Source: Thermoanaerobaculia bacterium (GTDB taxonomy: Bacteria; Acidobacteriota; Thermoanaerobaculia; Multivoradales; J023). From it: DNA of 46,040 nucleotides. A program made the position numbers and the translations under genes. The stretch covers positions 1 through 46,040 of the forward strand of contig JALCBJ010000052.1 in NCBI GenBank assembly GCA_028066595.1, in the 5' to 3' direction. Shown here piece by piece: positions 17,351 through 25,258 of this stretch. The notes below the pieces were generated by a model, which saw only the letters and a program-made list of their open reading frames with translations, was not told the DNA's origin and made no database searches. The first letter of the stretch is position 1. Every line of letters starts with the position of its first letter.

Positions 17351-18822
17351 GGGCAGGTGGCGAATGCCGACGTGTCGGTCACGGCGGCTGCCTGCTCACC
17401 GAGCGGATTGAAATAGGTCTTGGAGACGTCTTCCTTCGTATCCGTCACGGTGATGGTGTACTCCACGTTGGTAGTGGCCGCCGCGAAGAACCAGAATCGG
17501 TCGTTGAAAGTGCAGGCGTCCAGCACCTTGAGTAGGATCTCCGCATTGTCGGGTCCGAAGAAGTAGAAGAGTCCGGAGTCGGCGGGGTCGAACGGGATCA
17601 CTTTGCCCGGTCCGGTGTTGTCTTCGAAATCCCTCCACGTCACGCTCACGCGAAAGCGGTTGTCGGCGCGGACGCAGAGTGTCGTTTCGTCTTCGACACA
17701 GTTGCCCGTCCGGTCGTCGTCATCGATTTCCAGAGTGGCAGTCGATGTCCCGAGTGATGCGCCTCCGGTGGGGTTCGACAGGGCCAGATTCACCGTCTCG
17801 TCGTTCTCCTCCAATTCGTCATCGACGATCGGGACCTGGAAGCTCTTGGTGCCGCCTTCGCCGTTGCTCCAGGTCAGAGTCCCCGAGGCGGCCGTGTAGT
17901 CGACCCCCTCGTTCGCCGAGCCGTCGCTAGTGCCGAAGTCGACGGAGACATTGCCCTCCGTACCGTTGGTTCGCTGCACCGTCACGGTCGCGGATCCGCT
18001 CGTCTCGTCCGCGGTGAACTGGCTGGAGACGAAGCTGAGCGTTCCGGGCTGGGGCGTTGGGTCGTCGTCGTCCAGAATCATCAGAGTGGCGTTCGACGGG
18101 CTCGCCAGACCTGCACCTCCCGTGGGATTCGACAACGCCACGTTGATCGTCTCGTTGGGCTCGTCGTTTCCATCGTCGAGGATCGGCACCTGGAACGTGC
18201 GGGGGTCATCGTTGCCGTCCGGCCACGACAGGCTGCCGCTCGCAGGCGTGTAGTCGACGCCGGCCTGGGCGGAGCCGTCGGAGGTCGAGTAGGTCACGCC
18301 CACGGCGCCGTCGTCTCCATTCACGCGGTCGACTTGCACGGTGAAGCTGCCTGCACCTTCGGAGCGGTTGATGGAGGACACCGAGAACCTTAGATCGCCG
18401 GGCTCGTCCTGCGGCGCCGCTTGCACGGTGATCGATCCCGTCATGCCCAGCCCTACGTGGACCTCGCAGAAGTAGTTGATGGTGCCAGGATCGTTGAAGG
18501 TCAAGGTGAAGCTCCAGGCGCTGGACGAAGGATTTCCATCGCCGCCCTGACCGTCACAACCCTGGGCGCACCGGAAGCTGCCGTCGTTCGCCTCGACGTT
18601 GTGAAAGCCGCCGGCGTTCTGGAACGTCACGGTGTCGCCTGCCTGGATCGTCAGATTGCTGGGAGAGAATGTGTTGTTCGGCCTGGCCTCGACCGTGTGG
18701 TTGGCGGCGGAAGCGGATGCCGCCAAGCAGAGGCTGGCCACCGCAACCACCACGGCAACGAGAGTTGTCCTTATGGCATCGAGGCAGCTCGGTTTCGGTT
18801 GGCGAGAGTATGGTGTAGGCAT
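17347..18822 (-). CDS. Secreted cupredoxin fused to two Calx-beta domains
   Basis: 491 residues from ATG 18822, which has AAGGGG seven bases upstream and opens a signal peptide (TTLVAVVVAVASLCLAASASA). Longer in-frame starts run into the divergent sigma-factor promoter and lack these features. Residues 41-135 form a plastocyanin/azurin-like domain with all four type I copper ligands: His74 (GGFHNV), Cys119 and His122 (NYFCEVH) and Met127 (GLGM), plus an extra pair Cys85/Cys89. Two Calx-beta repeats follow (about 143-250 and 255-365; VTYSTSDGSAQAGVDYTPAS and VDFGTSDGSANEGVDYTAAS), each ending in Asp-rich calcium sites (ILDDDD, IDDDD). A C-terminal 100-residue domain with three Cys is of the kind often found after such repeats (FRVSVTWRDF). 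It probably sits in the periplasm or on the surface as a copper redox or binding protein. Confidence 0.88.
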   Translation of the reverse strand: MPTPYSRQPKPSCLDAIRTTLVAVVVAVASLCLAASASAANHTVEARPNNTFSPSNLTIQAGDTVTFQNAGGFHNVEANDGSFRCAQGCDGQGGDGNPSSSAWSFTLTFNDPGTINYFCEVHVGLGMTGSITVQAAPQDEPGDLRFSVSSINRSEGAGSFTVQVDRVNGDDGAVGVTYSTSDGSAQAGVDYTPASGSLSWPDGNDDPRTFQVPILDDGNDEPNETINVALSNPTGGAGLASPSNATLMILDDDDPTPQPGTLSFVSSQFTADETSGSATVTVQRTNGTEGNVSVDFGTSDGSANEGVDYTAASGTLTWSNGEGGTKSFQVPIVDDELEENDETVNLALSNPTGGASLGTSTATLEIDDDDRTGNCVEDETTLCVRADNRFRVSVTWRDFEDNTGPGKVIPFDPADSGLFYFFGPDNAEILLKVLDACTFNDRFWFFAAATTNVEYTITVTDTKEDVSKTYFNPLGEQAAAVTDTSAFATCP

Positions 18823-18882
18823 GGGATCCCCTTGTGGATTGCGAAGTTGTGTGCGTCCAGTCCGTGCTCCTCGGAATCCACC

Positions 18883-18910
18883 AGGTTCAATCTTTCTCGG
18901 TTTTGAACCT
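18883..18910. promoter_or_regulatory. Inverted repeat in divergent promoter region, operator candidate
   Basis: Perfect 8-base arms AGGTTCAA (18883-18890) and TTGAACCT (18903-18910) are separated by 12 bases, so the half-sites are centred 20 bases apart, two helical turns. The repeat lies in the 127-base space between the leftward cupredoxin/Calx-beta gene and the rightward sigma-factor gene, where a dimeric regulator could control both. It is not followed by a T run, which speaks against a terminator. Confidence 0.5.
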
Positions 18911-18949
18911 CCGATGCCCGTTCCGACACGTACCTTCCGGAGAGAGACG

Positions 18950-19570
18950 ATGAATTGGCGAGTGTTCACATCGAGTCGTACGTCGAGCGCGGGTGGTAGG
19001 CAGGCGGATCGTTTGCCGGCCGACGTGGACTTGGTGCACCGCATCGCAGAGCAAGATCGGCAAGCGTTCGAGACGCTGTACCGGCGCTACTACCGCCGGC
19101 TATTCGGGTTCCTCGCCCGCTGGATCGATCAGTCCGATGTGGTCGAAGAAGTGCTCGACGACGTCTTGTTCACCGTCTGGACCGACGCGGCGAAGTTCGA
19201 AGGACGCTCCAGGGTGTCGACGTGGATCTTCGGTATTGCCTACCGTCAGGCGCTGGCGCGTCTGCGCCGCACCCGTGCCGAGGCATCTCTGGACGAAGCG
19301 CCCGAGCCGTGGGCCGACGACATCGCGGTCGAGCGATGGGAGCTGCGTTCCTCGTTGGCCGAGGCGTTGGAGTCCCTGTCGGCCGATCATCGAGCGGTCT
19401 TGGAGATGACTTACTACGACGGGCTCTCTTACCGAGAGATCGCTCGTGTGCTGGGCTGTCCGGAAAACACGGTGAAAACGCGTATGTTCTACGCACGGCG
19501 CCACCTGCGCAGCGTTCTGCCCGACTTCGGATGGAAGTCTCGCGCCCGAGCTGGCTCGGAGGCCGTGTAG
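18950..19570 (+). CDS. ECF-type RNA polymerase sigma factor
   Basis: 206 residues from ATG 18950, preceded by GGAGAGAG. Region 2 is clear (AFETLYRRYYRRLFGFLARW, VVEEVLDDVLFTVWTDAAKF, VSTWIFGIAYRQALARLRR). Region 4 is clear too (LSADHRAVLEMTYYDGLSYREIA, VLGCPENTVKTRMFYARRHL). A long frame runs upstream past the divergent gene, but only this start gives the family's normal length. It heads an operon: its stop touches the anti-sigma ATG (TAG then ATG at 19571), and that gene in turn overlaps the subtilase. Such factors are held at the membrane by the partner anti-sigma protein and released by an envelope signal. The target genes are unknown; the divergent inverted repeat makes self-control and control of the cupredoxin operon plausible. 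Confidence 0.93.
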   Translation: MNWRVFTSSRTSSAGGRQADRLPADVDLVHRIAEQDRQAFETLYRRYYRRLFGFLARWIDQSDVVEEVLDDVLFTVWTDAAKFEGRSRVSTWIFGIAYRQALARLRRTRAEASLDEAPEPWADDIAVERWELRSSLAEALESLSADHRAVLEMTYYDGLSYREIARVLGCPENTVKTRMFYARRHLRSVLPDFGWKSRARAGSEAV

Positions 19571-20275
19571 ATGGCGCACACCCCGACCGGCGGCTCCTCC
19601 GGAGATCCGACATCGATCGAGCTGGACGTTTGGCGCTTGCTACCGTGGCTGGCCAACGGCACGTTGGAGGGTCAGGAGCTCGAGCGGGTACTGGACCACC
19701 TGAAACGGTCACCACGATGCCGGGAGGAGCTGTTGTTCCTCTCCGAGTTACGCCATGCGGTGGAGCTTGCGGCGCCGCAGTATCTGGATGTCCCAGACGA
19801 ACGGCTGGCCGGTCTGATCGATCGGATCGATGCCTACGAACGGAAGCGAGAGCCGAACCCAGGTTCCAAGCGCGCTGCAACGACCCTGCATTGGCTGCCG
19901 CAGGCCGCACTCGTCGCACTACTGGCGGGTCTGGTTTGGTGGGCGATGGTGGGACGAGCAGGACCCGACACGGTGCCGCAGACTCGGGAACCCTCTTTTC
20001 AGACGCTTTCGTGGGGGGATACCGGATCCACCGACACCCAGCCCGGAATCAGCGCCAGAGTCCGCCTGATTCCAAAGGCCGGATTGTCGGAGGAAGAACT
20101 CAGGCGTCTGGTGCTCGGCGTCGGTGCAGAGATCGTTGCGGGTCCGACCACGGCCGGCGTCTACACCTTGGGTTGGCGCCAGATCGACGACGAAAGCCCG
20201 TCGTCGGAACGGATCGCGGCGGAACTTCGTGCAGACGCCAGGGTCGCTCTGGCCGAGCCGGTGCGAGGACCGTGA
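19571..20275 (+). CDS. Membrane anti-sigma factor with subtilase-prodomain-like periplasmic domain
   Basis: 234 residues. The cytosolic part resembles a zinc anti-sigma domain, but the H-x3-C-x2-C motif is degenerate: DHLKRSPRCREELL keeps His43 and one Cys50 only. One membrane helix spans about 108-127 (HWLPQAALVALLAGLVWWAM). The periplasmic part (about 160-230) reads VRLIPKAGLSEEELRRLV, GAEIVAGPTTAGVYTL, RIAAELRADARVALAEPV. This is the order and spacing of the prodomains of fervidolysin-type subtilases, which typically end in an Ala-Glu-Pro stretch. The gene lies between its sigma factor and a subtilisin-like protease, so this domain may bind, inhibit or be cleaved by that protease to release the sigma factor. 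That mechanism is inference. Confidence 0.85.
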   Translation: MAHTPTGGSSGDPTSIELDVWRLLPWLANGTLEGQELERVLDHLKRSPRCREELLFLSELRHAVELAAPQYLDVPDERLAGLIDRIDAYERKREPNPGSKRAATTLHWLPQAALVALLAGLVWWAMVGRAGPDTVPQTREPSFQTLSWGDTGSTDTQPGISARVRLIPKAGLSEEELRRLVLGVGAEIVAGPTTAGVYTLGWRQIDDESPSSERIAAELRADARVALAEPVRGP

Positions 20276-21567
20276 TCTCTGGGCGTGGGAGCGACCTTCT
20301 GTCGCGGTGGCTGCCGTTCGGGATCTCGGTGGGCCTGCTCTCTTTGACGATGTTCGGCTGCGCCACTAGCTCGGTGGACGCACCTGGGCGGAGTTCCTCG
20401 GGCGTCTCGTCCGATCTGTTCGAGCGGCAGGTGATGGTGACGTTTCCCACCACGTCACATTTCCTGGTACGTCGTTCGATCCAGGAACTGTCCGTCACGT
20501 TCGAGTTGCGCATGGTCGCTTCGTGGACGATGGAGTCCCTGGGACAGCAATGCGTGGTCTTCGAGGTTCCGGAGATCGTCGCGAAGCGCGCCGATGCCAT
20601 GGATCGGCTCGTCCAATCCCTTTCGCGTGACCACCGCATCGAGCTGGCGCAACGGGTGCAACGATTCTCGACCCGCAACACTTTGGGCGCGAAGACCGCC
20701 ACAAACGACGGCGAGCGTAGCTCGTATCGCCGGTTTCAACACGCGGCAGATCTCCTGCGACTCGACGCGGCACATTCGTTGGCCACTGGCCGCGGCGTGC
20801 GTGTTGCGGTCATCGACACGGGAATGGACCTCGGCCATCCGGAATATGGTCGTCGCATTGTCGAAGCACGTGATTTCGTCGGCCGAGACCAGGACAGCTT
20901 CACCAACGATCTCCACGGCACGGCGGTGGCCGGCCTCATCGCGGCCAGACACGATGACGGTGTCGGCATCGTCGGTGTCGCTCCCGAGGCCGATCTCGTC
21001 GCGATCAAGGCCTGCTGGCCCGAACCGGCAGGTGGTCGGCGCGCGGTCTGCAACAGCTACACCCTTGCCCTGGCCCTCGACTACGCCGTCAGCTCCGAGG
21101 CCGAGGTGATCAACCTCAGCCTCGGTGGCCCCGACGATCCGATTCTGCGTCGTCTGGTGGAAGCAGGCCTGCAGCGCCATACCGTGGTGGTGGCGGCCAA
21201 CGGTGGTGACGGCGCCGACTTCCCGGCCATCGTTCCCGGCGTGCTGGATGTTCGGGCGCTGCCACGGCCCGATGAGCCACGGGAGGAAACAGCCGATCTC
21301 GAAACCACCTGGTTGTCGGCACCAGGCCACGAGATCTTGACCACGGTGCCGGGTGGCTATGACTTTTGGAACGGATCGTCGATGGCCGCTGCGCAGGTCA
21401 GCGGGGTTGCGGCTCTTCTACTCGAGCATCGTCCGGACATGACGCCCGAGGAGGTCACCATTTTGTTGCGAGATTCGTCCCGAGACAACCCCGGCCATGG
21501 AGTCGTCGACGCCTGTGCTGCAGTCTCGGTGGTCGCCGGCAGGGCTTGTGGACAATCGGGCAACTGA
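20272..21567 (+). CDS. Subtilisin-like (S8) serine protease, probable lipoprotein
   Basis: 431 residues from GTG 20272, which overlaps the anti-sigma stop (GTGA). The N terminus has a hydrophobic run ending MFGC (Cys30), a plausible though imperfect lipobox, so envelope anchoring is likely. Residues about 50-132 look like a prodomain. The catalytic triad is complete: Asp182 in VAVIDTGMDLGHPEYG, His215 in DLHGTAVAGLIAA, Ser370 in NGSSMAAAQVSGVAALLLE, with Asn310 as oxyanion residue. The serine motif departs from the usual GTSMAxPHVAG (Ala for Pro, Gln for His). Being last in a sigma/anti-sigma operon, it may process envelope proteins or the anti-sigma factor itself. Longer upstream frames are shadows of the two preceding genes. 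Confidence 0.92.
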   Translation: MISGRGSDLLSRWLPFGISVGLLSLTMFGCATSSVDAPGRSSSGVSSDLFERQVMVTFPTTSHFLVRRSIQELSVTFELRMVASWTMESLGQQCVVFEVPEIVAKRADAMDRLVQSLSRDHRIELAQRVQRFSTRNTLGAKTATNDGERSSYRRFQHAADLLRLDAAHSLATGRGVRVAVIDTGMDLGHPEYGRRIVEARDFVGRDQDSFTNDLHGTAVAGLIAARHDDGVGIVGVAPEADLVAIKACWPEPAGGRRAVCNSYTLALALDYAVSSEAEVINLSLGGPDDPILRRLVEAGLQRHTVVVAANGGDGADFPAIVPGVLDVRALPRPDEPREETADLETTWLSAPGHEILTTVPGGYDFWNGSSMAAAQVSGVAALLLEHRPDMTPEEVTILLRDSSRDNPGHGVVDACAAVSVVAGRACGQSGN

Positions 21568-21618
21568 GACGGCCACTGATACCGTCCGAGCACCGAACGA
21601 ACCTGACCGGAGATCGAT

Positions 21619-22296
21619 GTGTTGCGCCTTTTCGCCATGTTCTTCGTCCTGCAGTCGGTTGCTCCACTCGCTGCCGCCTGGGACCTCGATCGCAAGGCTT
21701 CAGTGTTCGCGGTCGTCACCCACAAGGAGGGTTTGGCCGCCGGCCTTGCGCACGAGCACTTCGTCGTCGCGAACGACTACGAGGCAACGATTGATGTCGC
21801 TGGCCTCTTCTCGGACGATGTTGAATCCGCTGCGCGATTCGAGTTCGAGGTGGCAGTGAACGACCTACGCGTCGACGATCCGGAGCAGTCGGCGAGGTGG
21901 CAGGAGCGTCTTCTCCAGCTAGAGCTCCTCGGCAAACCCTTCGCCGAACTGTCGGAAAAGGACCGCAAGAAGATCCGCAAGAGCATGCTCGGCAAGAAGC
22001 AGCTGAACGCCGCCTTGCATCCGCAGATCTCGGCGAGACTCGAGGAGATTCGATCGGACGGTGATGGTTCCTACTTTGGGACCCTACATCTGACCGTCGC
22101 CGACCACTCCGTATCGAAGGAGATCTCGTTCGTGCTGGATGGCACGGAGCGGGGAGTCCTGCGGGCAGAAGTGACCGCTACCTTCGATTTCACCGACTTC
22201 GGCATCAAACCCTACTCGGCGATGCTCGGATCGATCCGGGTGGCGAATACGTTCCATATCTTCGTCGTGCTGGTCGTGAATCCGCCTGTGAGCTGA
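21619..22296 (+). CDS. YceI-family-like exported protein
   Basis: 225 residues from GTG 21619, with GGAG six bases upstream (21609-21612). A signal peptide (LRLFAMFFVLQSVAPLAAA) precedes a YceI/lipid-binding lipocalin-like barrel: WDLDRKASVFAVVTHKEG at the start, a helical insert with DRKKIRKSMLGKKQLNAALHP, then FGTLHLTVADHSV and a C-terminal DFTDFGIKPYSAMLGSIRV, which is the usual YceI end. Known members bind isoprenoid-like lipids in the periplasm; the ligand here is unknown. It follows the subtilase by 51 bases on the same strand and may belong to the sigma-factor operon or regulon. Confidence 0.83.
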   Translation: MLRLFAMFFVLQSVAPLAAAWDLDRKASVFAVVTHKEGLAAGLAHEHFVVANDYEATIDVAGLFSDDVESAARFEFEVAVNDLRVDDPEQSARWQERLLQLELLGKPFAELSEKDRKKIRKSMLGKKQLNAALHPQISARLEEIRSDGDGSYFGTLHLTVADHSVSKEISFVLDGTERGVLRAEVTATFDFTDFGIKPYSAMLGSIRVANTFHIFVVLVVNPPVS

Positions 22297-22443
22297 CCAG
22301 CGTCTGGCGCTGCGCTGTGCCAGCTTCTCTGCGTGCGGCTACGTCGATCCGCTGGAGGCATAGCGTCAGGAGTCAGCGCGCCAAAGTCTGTGGAAGACTA
22401 TCGGCGTCGAGTGCGGCACCGATGCGGCACTGGTGGATCTTCT

Positions 22444-24372
22444 ATGTGTGGAATTGCAGGTCTCATCCATCCCCTGGCCGGAACCCCGGACGCGCCGGCG
22501 TTTCCTGCCGAGTGGATTCGCACCATGACGGAGCGGCTCGCCCACAGAGGCCCTGACGGCGAAGGGTACTTCGAGGCCCCCGGTGTCGCCCTGGGGCATC
22601 GTCGGCTGGCGGTGGTCGATCTCGAGACCGGCGATCAACCGATGGCCTCGGCCGACGGCTCGCTCCAGCTGATCTTCAACGGTGAAATCTACAACCACCT
22701 TGGGATCCGTGCCGAGTTGGAGGACCTGGGATATGCGTTCCGAACACAGTGCGACACCGAAGTGCTGGTGCACGGGTTCCGGGCGTGGGGTGCGTCGCTG
22801 GTGGGGCGGTTGGAAGGACAGTTTGCGTTCGCCATCTGGGACGCGACAGAGCCTGCGTTGTGGATATTCCGCGATCGGATGGGCCAGAAACCACTGTTCT
22901 ACGCACGGCTCGGGGACGGCAGTTTTGCCTTTGCTTCCGAGGCGAAGGCCCTGGTCTCCCATCCGGACCTCCTCCCTGCGGCCGTCGACGTGGCGGCCCT
23001 GGCGTCTTATCTGACGTACGAGTACTTTCCGGACGACCTTTGCATCTTCCAAGGCGTCACGAAGTTGCCGGCCGGCCACAGCCTGTGCTTCCGTACAGGA
23101 GGCGACGACGCGAGCGTCGACATCGCCCGATACTGGGACCTACCGGTGACCGAGGTACCCATTCCCTGGGACGATGCCGTGGGAAGGTTCACCGAGCTGT
23201 TCGACCGTGCGGTCGAACGACGTCTGATGGCCGATGTCCCCTTGGGAATCTTCCTTTCAGGCGGCCTAGATTCGAGCGCTGTCGCAGCTTCGGTGGTGCG
23301 CTGCCGCCCACCCGAGTCGGTGGATACCTTCAGTATCGGGTTCGACGATCCGAGCTTTGACGAGTCGATGCATGCTCGGCAGGTGGCGGAGCACCTCGGC
23401 ACCCGCCACCACGAGCAGAGTTTCGCGGTCAGAACGCTTCGCGAGGTGCTCCCGAGAGTGGTCGAAGGTCTCGACGAGCCCTTCGGCGACGCCAGCTTGC
23501 TGCCGACCTTTCTGCTCAGCGAGTTCACTCGCAGTCATGTGACGGTGGCCCTGGGTGGAGACGGAGGCGACGAGCTGCTGCTGGGCTATCCGACCTTTCA
23601 AGCGGAGCGGGCGGCAGGTCTGTTCCGGATGCTGCCGCGGCCAGTGCGCAGTGGCCTGGCGGCTGTTGTGCGCAGGCTCCCGGTGAGCACCCGCAATTTC
23701 AGCTTCGACTTTGTGGCGAAGAGCTTTCTACGCGGCGTGGAATACGACACGGCGCAACGCCACGCCCTGTGGCTGGGCAGTGTGATTCCGGGTTCAGAGG
23801 ACGATCCGCTCCATCCAGAAGTACGTAGCCGATTTGGACTCGACGCGGTCCTTCGGCCAGTGCGAGACGCGTGGGAAACCGGTCGAACGTCATCGGATCC
23901 GCTGAGTGCGCTCTCGTATCTGTATTGCAAGACCTACTTGGCAGAGGACATCTTGCACAAGGTCGATCGTGCCAGCATGGCTGTGTCGCTCGAAGCACGT
24001 TCGCCGTTTCTCGATCGCGACTTGGTGGAGTTTCTGGCGCAGCTTCCTCGCCGTCACAAGATGCGCGGCATGACCACGAAGTACATCCTCAAGCGTGCCT
24101 TCGCTCACCGACTACCCAAGGCAGTGCCGAAGCGAAAGAAGAAGGGGTTCGGCATTCCTGTGGCTCGCTGGTTTCAGGGGCCACTCCGGCCGCTTCTCGA
24201 AGAGATGCTGGGGCCCAGCCGCTTGGCGGCTTCTGGCTTCTTCCGGCCCGATGTCGTAGAGCGTTTGGTCCGCGAGCACGTCGCGGGCCGCCACGATCAC
24301 CGCAAGATCCTGTGGACACTGCTGAGTTTCGAGCTATGGCGCGATCGCTATGGCATCGACTCCAGAAGCTGA
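22444..24372 (+). CDS. asnB: Glutamine-hydrolysing asparagine synthetase family amidotransferase (AsnB type)
   Basis: 642 residues from ATG 22444, chosen because Cys2 must be the mature N-terminal nucleophile (MCGIAGL). The glutaminase half has RLAHRGPDGEG, GHRRLAVVDL and NGEIYNH. The synthetase half has the PP-motif SGGLDSS (272-278), the phrase FDEPFGDASLLPTFLLSE and ALGGDGGDELLLGYPTF, so both activities look intact. The length and the ending match AsnB-like enzymes found in exopolysaccharide and exosortase-linked loci, where the product may be an amidated sugar or uronic acid rather than free asparagine. Two methyltransferases and a GT2 glycosyltransferase follow, which supports a surface-glycan role. 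The 147 bases before it hold no clear gene. The assignment to the family is firm; asparagine itself as product is not. Confidence 0.9.
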   Translation: MCGIAGLIHPLAGTPDAPAFPAEWIRTMTERLAHRGPDGEGYFEAPGVALGHRRLAVVDLETGDQPMASADGSLQLIFNGEIYNHLGIRAELEDLGYAFRTQCDTEVLVHGFRAWGASLVGRLEGQFAFAIWDATEPALWIFRDRMGQKPLFYARLGDGSFAFASEAKALVSHPDLLPAAVDVAALASYLTYEYFPDDLCIFQGVTKLPAGHSLCFRTGGDDASVDIARYWDLPVTEVPIPWDDAVGRFTELFDRAVERRLMADVPLGIFLSGGLDSSAVAASVVRCRPPESVDTFSIGFDDPSFDESMHARQVAEHLGTRHHEQSFAVRTLREVLPRVVEGLDEPFGDASLLPTFLLSEFTRSHVTVALGGDGGDELLLGYPTFQAERAAGLFRMLPRPVRSGLAAVVRRLPVSTRNFSFDFVAKSFLRGVEYDTAQRHALWLGSVIPGSEDDPLHPEVRSRFGLDAVLRPVRDAWETGRTSSDPLSALSYLYCKTYLAEDILHKVDRASMAVSLEARSPFLDRDLVEFLAQLPRRHKMRGMTTKYILKRAFAHRLPKAVPKRKKKGFGIPVARWFQGPLRPLLEEMLGPSRLAASGFFRPDVVERLVREHVAGRHDHRKILWTLLSFELWRDRYGIDSRS

Positions 24373-24399
24373 TCGAATCACCAGCAGCTGATCGAATCA
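24367..24399. repeat. 14-base direct repeat spanning both stop codons of convergent genes
   Basis: AGCTGATCGAATCA occurs at 24367-24380 and again at 24386-24399. The first copy contains the stop of the amidotransferase (TGA 24370-24372). The second copy contains, on the other strand, the stop of the methyltransferase (24399-24397). It looks like a small tandem duplication at a convergent gene junction. Confidence 0.6.
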
Positions 24400-25254
24400 G
24401 TCGGCGCGGCGACGACCGCCGAACTTCCAGGAGTTGCCGTTGCGGAAGATCAGGTACGTGGTGGCCGGATCCACCCGCGAGTCGCGAAGCCATTTCAACA
24501 CCTGAGCCTGCGATAGAAAAGTAGTCTGCGGTGTCACCAGCTGGTCGAAGGCGACGTGGTGGAAGAAGGCAAACCTACGTCGGGCAATCCACAGGCTGTA
24601 CTCGTACAGTGGCAAGGACTTCGCCAGGCGGCTGAGTCCGCCGGTGCCTTTGGACAGCTTCGACAACGCCTTGGCATAGAGAAAGTAAGGAAAGACGAGG
24701 GGAAGGGCCAGGCCGTACTTGGTGAACCACCAGGGTAGACGACAAGCCACGCGGCGGATGGGCTCCACGATGGACCGGACCACGAGGTTTCCTTCGCGAG
24801 CGTAGACCCAGCAATGAAAGCGTTGCCCGGGCGCGGTATGCCGAAGGACCGCGTCGAATCCCGCGGACGGGTCGTCCAGGTGGTGCAGGACGCCGATGCA
24901 ATACACGAGGTCGAACCGGCCGAGATCGACCGTCAGCAGATCCCCTTGCTGGAGCTCCAGCTGCGTTTTCTCGGCGACCGCAGCCAGGTTTGCGCGTGTC
25001 TGCTCGAGGGTGTCGCCGAGCTCTACGCCAACCAGGCGCGCCGGCGAGCAGGTGGCCATGTGGTAGAGCAGGGAGCCATTGCCGAAGCCCAGCTCCAGAA
25101 CCTCTTGCTTCTCGAACTCTCCGGGATCGAGCGGGCGAAACCACTCATCGAACTGTTCGCGTGTGTACACGGTGCCGACGCGGTTCCACGAGGACGCGAA
25201 GGCGTCGGCCGTCCGCTGGTCGGTCGGCTGGTCGTCGAGAGGCGGAGCAGTCAT
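24397..25254 (-). CDS. Class I SAM-dependent methyltransferase
   Basis: 285 residues from ATG 25254. The Rossmann motif I is VLELGFGNGSLLYHMA, with the acidic motif II strand LVGVELGD and the post-motif segment FDLVYCIGVLHHLDDPSAGF typical of UbiE/small-molecule methyltransferases. The C-terminal 130 residues are rich in aromatic and basic residues (CRLPWWFTKYGLALPLVFPY), suggesting membrane contact. Longer in-frame starts would run into the upstream methyltransferase gene, which ends at 25259, four bases away. The two are thus an operon. It probably methylates a lipid-linked or surface sugar, judging from the amidotransferase and glycosyltransferase next door (inference). Confidence 0.87.
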   Translation of the reverse strand: MTAPPLDDQPTDQRTADAFASSWNRVGTVYTREQFDEWFRPLDPGEFEKQEVLELGFGNGSLLYHMATCSPARLVGVELGDTLEQTRANLAAVAEKTQLELQQGDLLTVDLGRFDLVYCIGVLHHLDDPSAGFDAVLRHTAPGQRFHCWVYAREGNLVVRSIVEPIRRVACRLPWWFTKYGLALPLVFPYFLYAKALSKLSKGTGGLSRLAKSLPLYEYSLWIARRRFAFFHHVAFDQLVTPQTTFLSQAQVLKWLRDSRVDPATTYLIFRNGNSWKFGGRRRAD

Positions 25255-25258
25255 CGGT

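Noticed and set aside
18632..18949. Upstream extension of the first sigma factor
   Set aside because: It runs through the divergent gene's start and promoter region; region 2 begins soon after ATG 18950, which has a ribosome site.
18823..19044. Upstream extension of the cupredoxin gene
   Set aside because: ATG 18822 has AAGGGG and starts the signal peptide; the extension would bury the signal peptide inside the protein.
19222..20271. Upstream extension of the protease reading frame
   Set aside because: It overlaps the sigma and anti-sigma genes entirely and has no domain of its own; GTG 20272 gives a signal-type N terminus.
20455..21330. Long open frame on the minus strand opposite the protease gene
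   Set aside because: It mirrors the coding frame of the subtilase, which has all its catalytic motifs on the plus strand; high GC makes such antisense frames common.
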